From Candidatus Sumerlaeota bacterium (GTDB lineage: Bacteria; Sumerlaeota; Sumerlaeia; Sumerlaeales; Sumerlaeaceae): DNA of 64,000 bases. The translations under genes were made by a program, and so were the position numbers. The notes below the pieces were generated by a model. That model saw only the letters and a program-made list of their open reading frames with translations. It did not search any database and was not told the DNA's origin. This document shows, piece by piece, positions 25,348-33,509 of the stretch. Every line of letters starts with the position of its first letter. Within the stretch, counting starts at the first letter, position 1. The stretch lies in NCBI GenBank assembly GCA_012513815.1, contig JAAZBM010000005.1, positions 1 through 64,000 of the forward strand, written 5' to 3'.

Positions 25348-27003
25348 TCATGACTCTTCATCAGACTCCTTCATGCCGTTTTTGCTGTTGATTTTGATGT
25401 TATATATGGCTTGGTCGGCCTTCTCAATCAGAATTTCGTAGGATGTTCCGTTCTCGGGGAAGCGCGTTAGTCCTATACTGCATTTGATTTGTAGGGTCTC
25501 GCCTTCACGAACAATCAGTTCGGAGGACAGCCGTTTCGTCAGATTGTCGATGAAGGTATCCAAGTTGGTGATGACATTTTGGTCGCTGATGCACAGCACA
25601 AATTCATCGCCCCCGAAGCGGCAGCCGTAGCCGTGACCATAAATCGCGTCGAGCAAAATCCCACCGATAAATCGGATGATGCGATCGCCAAAGTCGTGGC
25701 CGTACTGCGAATTGAAGTTCTTGAAGTCATCAATGTCGACAAACAGGAAAACGAGATACGATTTCTTCGGGCCTTTTTCGGGGTCATACTGTTTAATAAG
25801 CCGCCGAACCGTTTCCTCGAACGAGGTGCGATTATAGAGTTTCGTCAACTGGTCATACTTTGCCCGCGCGACAAGTTCGGTATTCTGTTTGTCGAACTTA
25901 TCCAACATCTTGTTGAAAGCCGTGATAAGCTTGTCGACTTCATGAGTTTTCGTATTCATATCGATACGCTGCAACGGCTTGAGGGTCTCGATTTGTTGAA
26001 TGAGTTTCTTGAGCCTGTTACTGAAGACGTTCGCGTAGCGGTTGGCAATGAGGAAGAACAGCACCGCGACAACAAGAATGAAAATGAATATGTACACCGC
26101 ATTGATGACAGCTGACATAACGATTTGACGCTCGGATGTCGAGCTAACGATTTTCCATTCCGTCCCCTCGATACAACAGTAGAACGCCAATCGATGTTCG
26201 CCGGTAGTATAATTATAGAAAGTGAAAAAACCATTGGGCTTCTCGTGGAAGTCGATTTTCTCCCAAGTATCTTTAAAGTCCACCAAGCCGACCTCATTCT
26301 TCAAATCCATGAGGTAGTGAGGCGGGTTCGAGTTGATGAAGCGGTTATACTGGTCATAAACAGCAATGAATGTTTTGTTGTCCCGCGGTGAATCTGCCAT
26401 CGTAATCACATCCATAAGTGATTCAGCCGACAGTAGGAACGCGAGATATCCCAAGGCTTTTCTGTTTTCCAAAACCGGCTTGACACAATAGTACATCCGT
26501 TTGTCACGCGTATACTGATTGTCCGTAATAATCTCAGAAAAGAGCACGCCCTTACTCTCGGCAAGTTTCATTTCTTCCGCGATAGACAGATTCGCTTTTT
26601 GCTCGATGATTGTTCCCTCGTATAATGGGTTGTTCGACACTAGGCAAGTTCCGCTAGTGTCGAACACAGAAACAAGAGTGACCGGCGATTTGACATCCTT
26701 GGTGTAGCAAAACAGATTCCTGATTTTGGTGATTCTGTCGCTCGATATTGTTGTGGTTTTGTCGTACTCGCTGAGGCTGTCCATGATGATTGGCATATGC
26801 GCGAAAATATCCGCCATCTCGCTGATATCAGCGATAAGATGATTGGCGATACCTGCCTTGAGCGAGACATTCGCCTCGATGTTCTTGTAAATCGTCGCGC
26901 GATGATTCTGATAGTCTCTCGTAATCACAACCGTACCAATGACTATCAGCGGCAAAAGTGCCGCGATAAGCATCAGCCAAGTCAACTGTTTACGAAATTC
27001 CAT
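25348..27003 (-). CDS. Membrane diguanylate cyclase, paralogue of the downstream gene
   Basis: A 551-residue protein with the same architecture as the neighbour: N-terminal helix (LTWLMLIAALLPLIVIGTVVI), Cache-type extracytoplasmic sensor (about 35-285), second helix, linker and GGDEF domain (active loop RFGGDEF, metal loop VDIDDFKNFN). The sensor shares only scattered identity with the neighbour, while the last 170 residues are almost the same. The visible loop is intact, so cyclase activity is expected, and no RxxD inhibitory site is present. It is the first gene of the pair, with an upstream region of about 180 bases ending in the divergent terminator at 27138. Confidence 0.88.
   Translation of the reverse strand: MEFRKQLTWLMLIAALLPLIVIGTVVITRDYQNHRATIYKNIEANVSLKAGIANHLIADISEMADIFAHMPIIMDSLSEYDKTTTISSDRITKIRNLFCYTKDVKSPVTLVSVFDTSGTCLVSNNPLYEGTIIEQKANLSIAEEMKLAESKGVLFSEIITDNQYTRDKRMYYCVKPVLENRKALGYLAFLLSAESLMDVITMADSPRDNKTFIAVYDQYNRFINSNPPHYLMDLKNEVGLVDFKDTWEKIDFHEKPNGFFTFYNYTTGEHRLAFYCCIEGTEWKIVSSTSERQIVMSAVINAVYIFIFILVVAVLFFLIANRYANVFSNRLKKLIQQIETLKPLQRIDMNTKTHEVDKLITAFNKMLDKFDKQNTELVARAKYDQLTKLYNRTSFEETVRRLIKQYDPEKGPKKSYLVFLFVDIDDFKNFNSQYGHDFGDRIIRFIGGILLDAIYGHGYGCRFGGDEFVLCISDQNVITNLDTFIDNLTKRLSSELIVREGETLQIKCSIGLTRFPENGTSYEILIEKADQAIYNIKINSKNGMKESDEES
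25372..25755 (-). repeat. GGDEF-coding segment nearly identical to 23636-24020
   Basis: This is the partner of the repeat in the downstream cyclase gene. Differences are few and mostly silent, in contrast to the diverged sensor-coding parts. Confidence 0.8.
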
Positions 27004-27130
27004 GAGACCTCTATTTTGAGTTGCGTTCTCTTAATCTAAGGTTATGGTGTGCATAACAGATTATTTACTATAATGCTCAAAACGTAAAAACTCTGCTCAA
27101 GTCCTAATGACCATACAAAATGGTATCATC

Positions 27131-27174
27131 ATAAAAAGCGTTCTCCCCACTATCCGAGATAGCGAGGAGAACGC
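27131..27174 (-). terminator. Terminator of the secreted protein gene at 27208-27942
   Basis: A perfect 9 bp stem (27138-27146 with 27166-27174) contains an inner CTATC/GATAG pair. On the minus strand it is followed by TTTTTAT, giving a good rho-independent terminator. Confidence 0.85.
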
Positions 27175-27207
27175 ATGTGATTTCGTTTTTAAGATACTTC
27201 TTTACTG

Positions 27208-27942
27208 TTAGAACAGCGACCAGTCGTTAACAGCAGCAACGCCATTGACAAGGTTGAGTGTTCCCCAAGGCTTCTTGATGAAACCACCGGCGTCGACTCC
27301 GGGACCGCTCCATCTTGTGAAGCTGTATGCGGCGTTTGTCGAGAAGCAAATCTGGAATTGGAAGGATGTTCCATTGACCAAATCGCAGATAGTGGGATCA
27401 AATGTTCCAACGCGAGGAATCTTGATTTCGCAAGTCCAACCATCATCGGTGAACTTCGTCTTGGCTTCGACCTTGGTGTTGTCAGCGGGCGCTGGCCATG
27501 GAGCATATCCTGCGCTGTCGAAAGATTTATCAGCTTCGCCTGTTGTTTCCCAATTGGCGCCGGCTTTGAAAGCTCCGTGATAGAAGTTAGCCTCACTACC
27601 GGTAATGAAGAATTCGGAATCCGCTTCGGCGAATGTGAAGGCGCCACCGGGATTGCCTATAATGCTCTTAGCATCGGGGAAGAGTCTCTTCGTGAAGATG
27701 TAGAGATTGTCAGCGGAATAGGCTGCTTTGAAGTCCGCCTGCATGTTGCTGGGCAAAGTCGAGCTATCACTGTAGGAAAGCCACAGGGTGCCACCGGCCC
27801 ACGAGACATCGTTCCAGACTTCGTTTGTGCCGTCGCCGGTCATCTCAAAGTCGTTAATCTGATACGCGTCATATGTTTTATTCTCTTGAGCAGAAGCAAC
27901 TGCTGCAAGCGCGATAACAGCTAAAAAAACCATTTTTCTCAT
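27208..27942 (-). CDS. Secreted single-domain CBM9-like protein with C-terminal DW tail
   Basis: This 244-residue protein has a signal peptide (MRKMVFLAVIALAAVASAQ) and essentially one CBM9/DOMON-like domain. It opens YQINDFEMTGDGTNEVWNDV and contains LYIFTKRLF, EADSEFFITG and WTCEIKIPRVG. It ends GVAAVNDWSLF, the same tag as on the 645-residue protein at 18388. As the smallest tagged protein it is the clearest case that the tail is an addition to a complete domain. AAAGGAG precedes the ATG by 12 bases. No convincing -10/-35 pair was found in the 200 bases upstream. Confidence 0.75.
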   Translation of the reverse strand: MRKMVFLAVIALAAVASAQENKTYDAYQINDFEMTGDGTNEVWNDVSWAGGTLWLSYSDSSTLPSNMQADFKAAYSADNLYIFTKRLFPDAKSIIGNPGGAFTFAEADSEFFITGSEANFYHGAFKAGANWETTGEADKSFDSAGYAPWPAPADNTKVEAKTKFTDDGWTCEIKIPRVGTFDPTICDLVNGTSFQFQICFSTNAAYSFTRWSGPGVDAGGFIKKPWGTLNLVNGVAAVNDWSLF

Positions 27943-28147
27943 GTGAAAATAAAACTCCTTTTACATTTTTGTTTTTGATTTGCCTAGCGTGCTTTGGGGA
28001 AACTGAGACAAATTCTGATAACCATTATTTTGATTTGAAATTATTATTCTAAATTTATATCTGAAAAACACATCACTCTCACATCGCTCAGATGGTGTGT
28101 AATGACGATATTTCGTTGCCGGTGTTATGTTTGTAAGTTATATAAAC

Positions 28148-29236
28148 ATGATAGATTCATCAAGCAAAACACCGGTTATTGGTTGGTTTATCTCGGGTCA
28201 TGGCTTAGGTCATGCGTCCCGTTCAACGCAGGTGATTCGGCGTTTGCCGGCGTCACAGGTTCGCGTGATTGTCTTTTCTCTTGCCGATCGCCATTTCATT
28301 GAGCGGGAGTGCGGCCGTCCGGTTCGCGTGATTAGCCGTTCATGGGATCATGGGCCGGTGCAGGCGTCCGGTTTCGAGATTGACTGGGAGGCGAGTTTTC
28401 GCGAGTGCCTTCGTGTTCAGGAATCCGTCGAAAATGATGGCGGCGCTCTGGGGCGTTTCTTGATGAGCGAGGGCGTGACGCTCGTTGTGAGCGACATTTC
28501 CCCCTATCCGCTTGCAGTCGCTTCGCGTCTTGGTATCCCCGGCGTTTGTATCACGAATTTCACGTGGTGCGACGTGCTTGCGCCCTGCACTGTCGGCGAC
28601 AAACGACGGGAAGATTTAATAACCGCCTATCGCGCGGACTACGAGTGCGCGTCGCTGACTCTCCGAACACCGCTGAGTTTCCCGATGAATTACATGCCGC
28701 ATCGCCAAGACATCGATTTGATTGCGACTTGTGGCGTTCGCAATCGCCGTGCGGAGTTGCGGCAGTCGGTAGGCGCACGCGATGATGAGCGGCTTGTGTG
28801 TTTGTACCTTGGCCTCTGGGGAACGGGCGATTTGGATACAGAGCGGTTGCGTTCCATCCGTGGCGTTCGCTTTGTGAGTTATCGGCCCGTCGGCGATTGC
28901 GCATCTATTGTCGACCCGGACTTGTGGCCGTTCGAGGACTTGATTACCTCTTGCGATTGCGTGATGTGCAAACCGGGCTACGGCGCCTTTTCGTCCTGCA
29001 TGGCAAACGGAGTGCCGTGCCTGACTTACCCACGTCCGGAGTTCGCCGAGTATCATTATTTGCGGTCGGGCGTCGACGCATGGGGTGGCGCGGTTCATCT
29101 GCCCGTTAGCGACATGATGAGTGGCAATTGGCTTACGGGGCTTGAGGAGACACTAAGTCTACGCCCCGAGCGAGTTTCTTCGGACGGGGCGTTGCAAGGT
29201 GCTCATTACATTTTGGATTTGCTTGGAGTGTCGTGA
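28148..29236 (+). CDS. GT-B fold glycosyltransferase-like protein
   Basis: A protein of about 362 residues. The N-terminus VIGWFISGHGLGHASRSTQV carries the Gly-rich GHG-x-GH-x-x-R loop typical of GT-B glycosyltransferases of the MurG/UDP-glycosyltransferase type, and of the N-terminal half of bacterial and plant arabinokinase-like proteins. The C-terminal half has the donor-binding pattern CDCVMCKPGYGAFSSCMANGVPCLTYPRPEF. The substrate is unknown. There is no Shine-Dalgarno sequence; a TTATAT box sits just 4 bases before the ATG at 28148, so the message may be leaderless. An upstream in-frame ATG at 28127 is possible but adds no conserved residues. Confidence 0.75.
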   Translation: MIDSSSKTPVIGWFISGHGLGHASRSTQVIRRLPASQVRVIVFSLADRHFIERECGRPVRVISRSWDHGPVQASGFEIDWEASFRECLRVQESVENDGGALGRFLMSEGVTLVVSDISPYPLAVASRLGIPGVCITNFTWCDVLAPCTVGDKRREDLITAYRADYECASLTLRTPLSFPMNYMPHRQDIDLIATCGVRNRRAELRQSVGARDDERLVCLYLGLWGTGDLDTERLRSIRGVRFVSYRPVGDCASIVDPDLWPFEDLITSCDCVMCKPGYGAFSSCMANGVPCLTYPRPEFAEYHYLRSGVDAWGGAVHLPVSDMMSGNWLTGLEETLSLRPERVSSDGALQGAHYILDLLGVS

Positions 29237-29249
29237 TTGAGTGCGAGCA

Positions 29250-32200
29250 TCAAACTTCGGTAGCCGCTTCGCGGAACTGCCTGACGATGTCACGAACAGT
29301 CGAGCTGTCCTCATCGACAAAATCGATTCTCATTCTGCGAATTCCGGCGGCAACCATAGCGGGAACATTCGCCAACATGGACTTAGGTTCACTAGCGTAA
29401 ACAATATTGCGGCAAGCGTCATCTGTTTTGACAACGTGGTCGACGCCTTTGCGGTCGCGGAGCGAGATATTCTTGAACTCGCACTGTCTGCCACATTCGG
29501 GGAACTTCGTTGCTTCGTTCGGCGCGGTGTGTTTGCAGTAGAGGCAATGCTCCGTATAGAACATCGGAATTCGCTGATAGACAACCGGCTCGAACCACGC
29601 GGGCACACTGTTTTCGAGCAATGCGCAAATGTTTTCGATTGCGAGTTCGGGCGAGAAAGCCATCCGCTCGAAACCGGCTTTGCGCATGAGCGCCGCCGTG
29701 AGGTCGTTGGCGATATTCATCGAGAAGTCCGCCGTCATTGGAACGGGGCAATTGCTCTGCTGAAGAATCTGCCATTGCGCCGGACCACGAACGAGCAAGG
29801 CATCCGGGTACGAATTGAGTAGCGTCCGCACATAGTGCGTCTCGCCGGGTTTGATTGCGCGGATCGTGGCCGGGGCAAACCGCGGGCCGTCCTCGCCAAT
29901 CATCTCGCGAACCTGAACATACTGACGCGGGTCTTCGAGTTCAACATAAATCGTGTCGATGTTTTCGAGAAGTTTCACCGCTTCGATTTGCTCGATTGTA
30001 CGGCAAAGAACGGAAATTTTTGTTTCGCTGGCCGGAACAACTTCCTTGCCAAACTCCTCCGCGAATTCCGTCTTGATTTCCTCACGCATCTGCGCAAGCG
30101 CCATCTCATCAACGGGTCGATTTGTGCCTTTCTCTCTTCTCTTTTCGAGCAGCGCTTCGACAGCGCTCCGTCTGATGTTATTCAGTCGGCTGAGCGGCAC
30201 CATCATGTTCTCGTCGATGTTCGCTTCGAGGCGGCGCAGTCTGAACGGGGTGTTGCCCATTCTCCCGATTTGAACCTCGAGTGTCTCCTGCGTTAATGGT
30301 CTGTCATTCGCCCATTCCGCGTCTTCCGTATCCTCGACCGTCACTTCGTTGCCGAAACTATCGGTCATGGTCATCTTGAGTTTATCGCCGACTTTGCCTT
30401 CGACTTCCGCCACGACCGGTCGCCGATAGAGGAATTCCGCGTTCTTGTAGGTCGCGTCGAGCATCTGTTCGAGTTCGACATCGCTCGTCTTCCAAACTCT
30501 GTCGCCACGGTTCACTCGCTCCGTAACAAGGGCGTCGTTGCCGAACGACAACATGAATCTGAGGGGCGCTTTTTCTGTCGGCGCGACCGAATCAAACTTT
30601 TGTCCACCGCGTTCGATGGTGTAGACACGTCCGCCTTCTTCCTGACTTTCGGCGCGATTGCCACATTCAAAAACAACGCCGTCGCCGGTGCGCAACGGTG
30701 CGCAAAGCTGAACTTCGACCATGCCGGTCTTCGTCACGAACACAACTTCACCGATAAGCATACCGTGATTCTTCGGTGTCTTTCCGTCGACAAGAGTCTG
30801 ATGATTGGTGCCGTTGAGATGTCCGGTGGAAAGCCCACGGCTGAAAGACATTTCGAGTTTGCGTTTGATTTCAGGTGTCATCACCGGGCGCGAGGGTCTC
30901 GCCTTCGCGTGAGGTGGCATGGCTTGGTCGATGCCATCGCGATACGACGAAATCACCGCCGCGACATATCTCGCGTTTTTCAATCTGCCTTCGATTTTCA
31001 GTGCAGCAACTCCCGCGCTAATCATATCGCCGATAAGCGGGAAAGCGCAAAGGTCGTTGGGCGACAACGGGAAGCGAACGAGGTTCGCGTCGCGGATGGG
31101 TTCTCCGTCAACGCAAAGGGTGTAGGGCAAACGGCACGGCTGCGCGCAAACACCGCGATTGGCGCTGCGGCCTCCGAGCGCTTCGCTGGCACAGCAAAGC
31201 CCACTGTAACTCATGCACAACGCTCCATGCGCGAACGCTTCAATTTCGATATTCGTTTCATCCGCAAGTCTCTTGAGTTCAGCGATGCTGAGTTCGCGAG
31301 GCGCGACGGCACGCGAGAAGGCAAGCCCCCATGTGTTGGTGGCGTGAACAGCCTCGGCGCATGTCAGCGCAGCTTGTGTGCTGGCGTGTCTGGGGAGTTC
31401 GGGCGCAAGTTTGGACATGAGCCACGCAAGTCCGAGGTCCTGGATCAGGACGGCATCGACACCGGCGTTGCTGCATGTCAGCACAAGTCCCGCCGCTTCG
31501 TCAAGCTCGTTCGTGAAAATGAGCGTGTTCAGCGTGACAAAACCGGAGAGACCTCTCTCGTGGAGAGTCCGCATAATTTCGGGGAGTTCTTCCGACGTGA
31601 AATTGTTTGCGCCACGCATCCGCGCGTTAAAATTGTTCAGACCAAAGTACACCGCATCCGCGCCGTTTTCGATAGCGGCCTTCAGCATCTCGCGGCTCCC
31701 GACAGGCGCGAGCAATTCCGGTTTGCGGCCGGCAACCTTAGGGATGGCAAGCTCGCTCAAATACTCGGAATTCTCGCCTCTGTCGGCAAAACGTTTTCTG
31801 TCGCCGAAAGAGCCACGGTCACGGTCACGGTCACCAAAGGATTTGCGTTCACGGTCGCGTTCGCCATACGGCTTACGCTCGCGGTCGCCAAAGGAACTTC
31901 TCTCACGGTCGCCATAAGGTCTGCGTTCGCGGTCACCAAAGGAGCCTCTGTCGCGGTCACGGTCACCATACGGTTTACGCTCACGGTCGCCGAATTCGCG
32001 CCGATGCGAGAAATCGCCGAAACCATATTCTTCTTCGTTTTCCTCGCGACGGGGGCGGCGTGGTTCCTGCACCGCGTTCGGGTCATACAGACCCTTGAAC
32101 ATGCGGCGATTGGGGGGACGGAAAAAACTGTCTTCGGGTTTCGTCTCGTAACGTGGGCGCTCATCGCGGTGGTCGCGGTCGCCATAAGATCTGCGCTCGC

Positions 32201-32810
32201 GGTCACGGTCACCATACGGCTTACGCTCGCGGTCACCGAACGGCTTGCGGTCTCTGTCGCCATAAGGTTTTCTATCGCGGTCGCCAAACGGTTTGCGGTC
32301 ACGATCTCCAAAAGACCTATGCTCTCTGTCGCCGAACGGTTTGCGATCTCTGTCGCCATAAGGCTTACGGTCACGGTCGCCGAAGGGCTTGCGCTCTCTA
32401 TCACCATAAGGCTTGCTGTCTCTGTCGCCGAACGGTTTGCGGTCTCGGTCACCGTAAGGTCTGCGCTCGCGATCACCAAAAGGTTTACGGTCTCTATCGC
32501 CGAACGGCTTGCGTTCTCTGTCGCCATAAGGTTTTCTATCGCGGTCACCGAATGGCTTCCGGTCACGGTCGCCATAGGGTTTACTGTCGCGCTCGCCATA
32601 AGGCTTTCTATCGCGGTCTCTGTCTCTATCTCCGAACGGTTTACGTTCTCTGTCGCCATAAGGTTTTCTATCGCGGTCACCGAATGGCTTCCGGTCACGG
32701 TCGCCATAGGGTTTCCGGTCACGATTCCCAAAAGGTTTCCGATCGCGATCTCCAAAAAGTTTGCGATCGCGGAATCCGCCTCCGCCTCTATTTCCGTTGT
32801 TATCTCTCAT
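29250..32810 (-). CDS. U32 peptidase family (RlhA/YdcP-like) protein with long Arg-Asp repeat tail
   Basis: The protein is 1186 residues. Residues about 350-1186 form a U32 family protein: PELLAPVGSREMLKAAIENGADAVYFG, AFAHGALCMSYSGLC and the Cys-rich RSANRGVCAQPCRLPY, then a DUF3656-like C-terminal region. The best-known relative, E. coli RlhA, hydroxylates C2501 of 23S rRNA, so RNA modification is a reasonable role. Residues 1-345 are low complexity, built from an 8-residue unit RDRKP(F/Y)GD. An acidic/aromatic interruption near residues 215-270 breaks the array. Such a tail is not part of ordinary U32 proteins and may bind RNA or drive condensation. A ribosome-binding site (AAGGAG) sits inside the end of queD, so the two genes are coupled. 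Confidence 0.82.
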   Translation of the reverse strand: MRDNNGNRGGGGFRDRKLFGDRDRKPFGNRDRKPYGDRDRKPFGDRDRKPYGDRERKPFGDRDRDRDRKPYGERDSKPYGDRDRKPFGDRDRKPYGDRERKPFGDRDRKPFGDRERRPYGDRDRKPFGDRDSKPYGDRERKPFGDRDRKPYGDRDRKPFGDREHRSFGDRDRKPFGDRDRKPYGDRDRKPFGDRERKPYGDRDRERRSYGDRDHRDERPRYETKPEDSFFRPPNRRMFKGLYDPNAVQEPRRPRREENEEEYGFGDFSHRREFGDRERKPYGDRDRDRGSFGDRERRPYGDRERSSFGDRERKPYGERDRERKSFGDRDRDRGSFGDRKRFADRGENSEYLSELAIPKVAGRKPELLAPVGSREMLKAAIENGADAVYFGLNNFNARMRGANNFTSEELPEIMRTLHERGLSGFVTLNTLIFTNELDEAAGLVLTCSNAGVDAVLIQDLGLAWLMSKLAPELPRHASTQAALTCAEAVHATNTWGLAFSRAVAPRELSIAELKRLADETNIEIEAFAHGALCMSYSGLCCASEALGGRSANRGVCAQPCRLPYTLCVDGEPIRDANLVRFPLSPNDLCAFPLIGDMISAGVAALKIEGRLKNARYVAAVISSYRDGIDQAMPPHAKARPSRPVMTPEIKRKLEMSFSRGLSTGHLNGTNHQTLVDGKTPKNHGMLIGEVVFVTKTGMVEVQLCAPLRTGDGVVFECGNRAESQEEGGRVYTIERGGQKFDSVAPTEKAPLRFMLSFGNDALVTERVNRGDRVWKTSDVELEQMLDATYKNAEFLYRRPVVAEVEGKVGDKLKMTMTDSFGNEVTVEDTEDAEWANDRPLTQETLEVQIGRMGNTPFRLRRLEANIDENMMVPLSRLNNIRRSAVEALLEKRREKGTNRPVDEMALAQMREEIKTEFAEEFGKEVVPASETKISVLCRTIEQIEAVKLLENIDTIYVELEDPRQYVQVREMIGEDGPRFAPATIRAIKPGETHYVRTLLNSYPDALLVRGPAQWQILQQSNCPVPMTADFSMNIANDLTAALMRKAGFERMAFSPELAIENICALLENSVPAWFEPVVYQRIPMFYTEHCLYCKHTAPNEATKFPECGRQCEFKNISLRDRKGVDHVVKTDDACRNIVYASEPKSMLANVPAMVAAGIRRMRIDFVDEDSSTVRDIVRQFREAATEV
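31795..32790 (-). repeat. Array of degenerate 24 bp repeats coding (RDRKP[F/Y]GD)n
   Basis: Roughly 1 kb of tandem 24-base units encodes the basic-acidic tail of the U32 protein. A non-repeat interval lies at about 31995-32155. Units differ at silent positions and at Phe/Tyr, Lys/Arg and Asp/Glu, which points to old expansion under protein-level selection. The repeat also keeps other frames open on both strands, which are not genes. Confidence 0.85.
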
Positions 32811-32812
32811 TA

Positions 32813-33235
32813 CTACTCTCCTTTATACGCGGCAGCGTTATTCTCGGTTTCCCAAATTTTGATTTTATACAGTCTTACGTGAGCAGGCATATACGGTTGG
32901 ATTCGTTTCCAAAATTCCACACACAGATTCTCCGCGGTTGGATTTATGCCTTGAAGCCATGGAACATCCTCATTGAGGTTTTTGTGGTCGACATGGTTGA
33001 TAATGTGTTCTTGTATGAGTTTTTTCAGTTCCGTCAAATCCATTAGCATCCCGGTCGTTTCGTCAGGTGTACCGGCGACAGTCAACTCGATGGTATAAGT
33101 ATGTCCGTGGTTGTGGAGGTTCGCGCATTTGCCAAACGCAATCGAGTTTGCATTGTCGTCCCAGCCTGTCACTTTTAGTCTGTGACTGGCGGCGAACTCG
33201 GCGCGGCGTGTGATGTAAAGTATTTTCGATGACAT
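32813..33235 (-). CDS. queD: 6-carboxytetrahydropterin synthase (QueD/PTPS family)
   Basis: A 140-residue enzyme of the 6-pyruvoyl-tetrahydropterin synthase family, catalysing an early step of queuosine precursor synthesis. The zinc ligands are visible as the His in FAASH (about residue 18) and the pair in LHNHGHTY (about 41-43). The catalytic Cys is in FGKCANLHNHGH. The late His/Glu signature HVDHKNLNED and the closing IWETENNAAAY complete it. It heads a two-gene unit with the U32 protein. queA lies elsewhere in the window, and no queE or queC is visible. Confidence 0.9.
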   Translation of the reverse strand: MSSKILYITRRAEFAASHRLKVTGWDDNANSIAFGKCANLHNHGHTYTIELTVAGTPDETTGMLMDLTELKKLIQEHIINHVDHKNLNEDVPWLQGINPTAENLCVEFWKRIQPYMPAHVRLYKIKIWETENNAAAYKGE

Positions 33236-33509
33236 ACTATGGTGTTATGTTTTATCTGTCTTAGTCAATGGGCATCTGGCAAAGCAGCGCATTCAAGTAG
33301 CTGCGTGTATCATTGACCCTAATGAATTTGTGCGGATTTCATAGAACAATGCCCTTGCGTGACAGGTTTCTCGTTCCCGCCATTTGGGGCACTTTGATGT
33401 GCAGATGATAACGATTTTCATTCATAAAAATCAGACAATTTGCTCAACTCTTGCGCGTATTGCCGCTCTTATCATTCATTATTTTTGACAATGTTTGTAG
33501 TAAGAAGTC

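Noticed and set aside
30600-32882. A 760-codon open frame on the plus strand opposite the U32 gene, and a 332-codon frame on the minus strand in another phase
   Set aside because: Both arise because the 24-base Arg-Asp repeats stay open in several frames. The products are repetitive and lack domains, while the U32 frame has family motifs and a ribosome-binding site.
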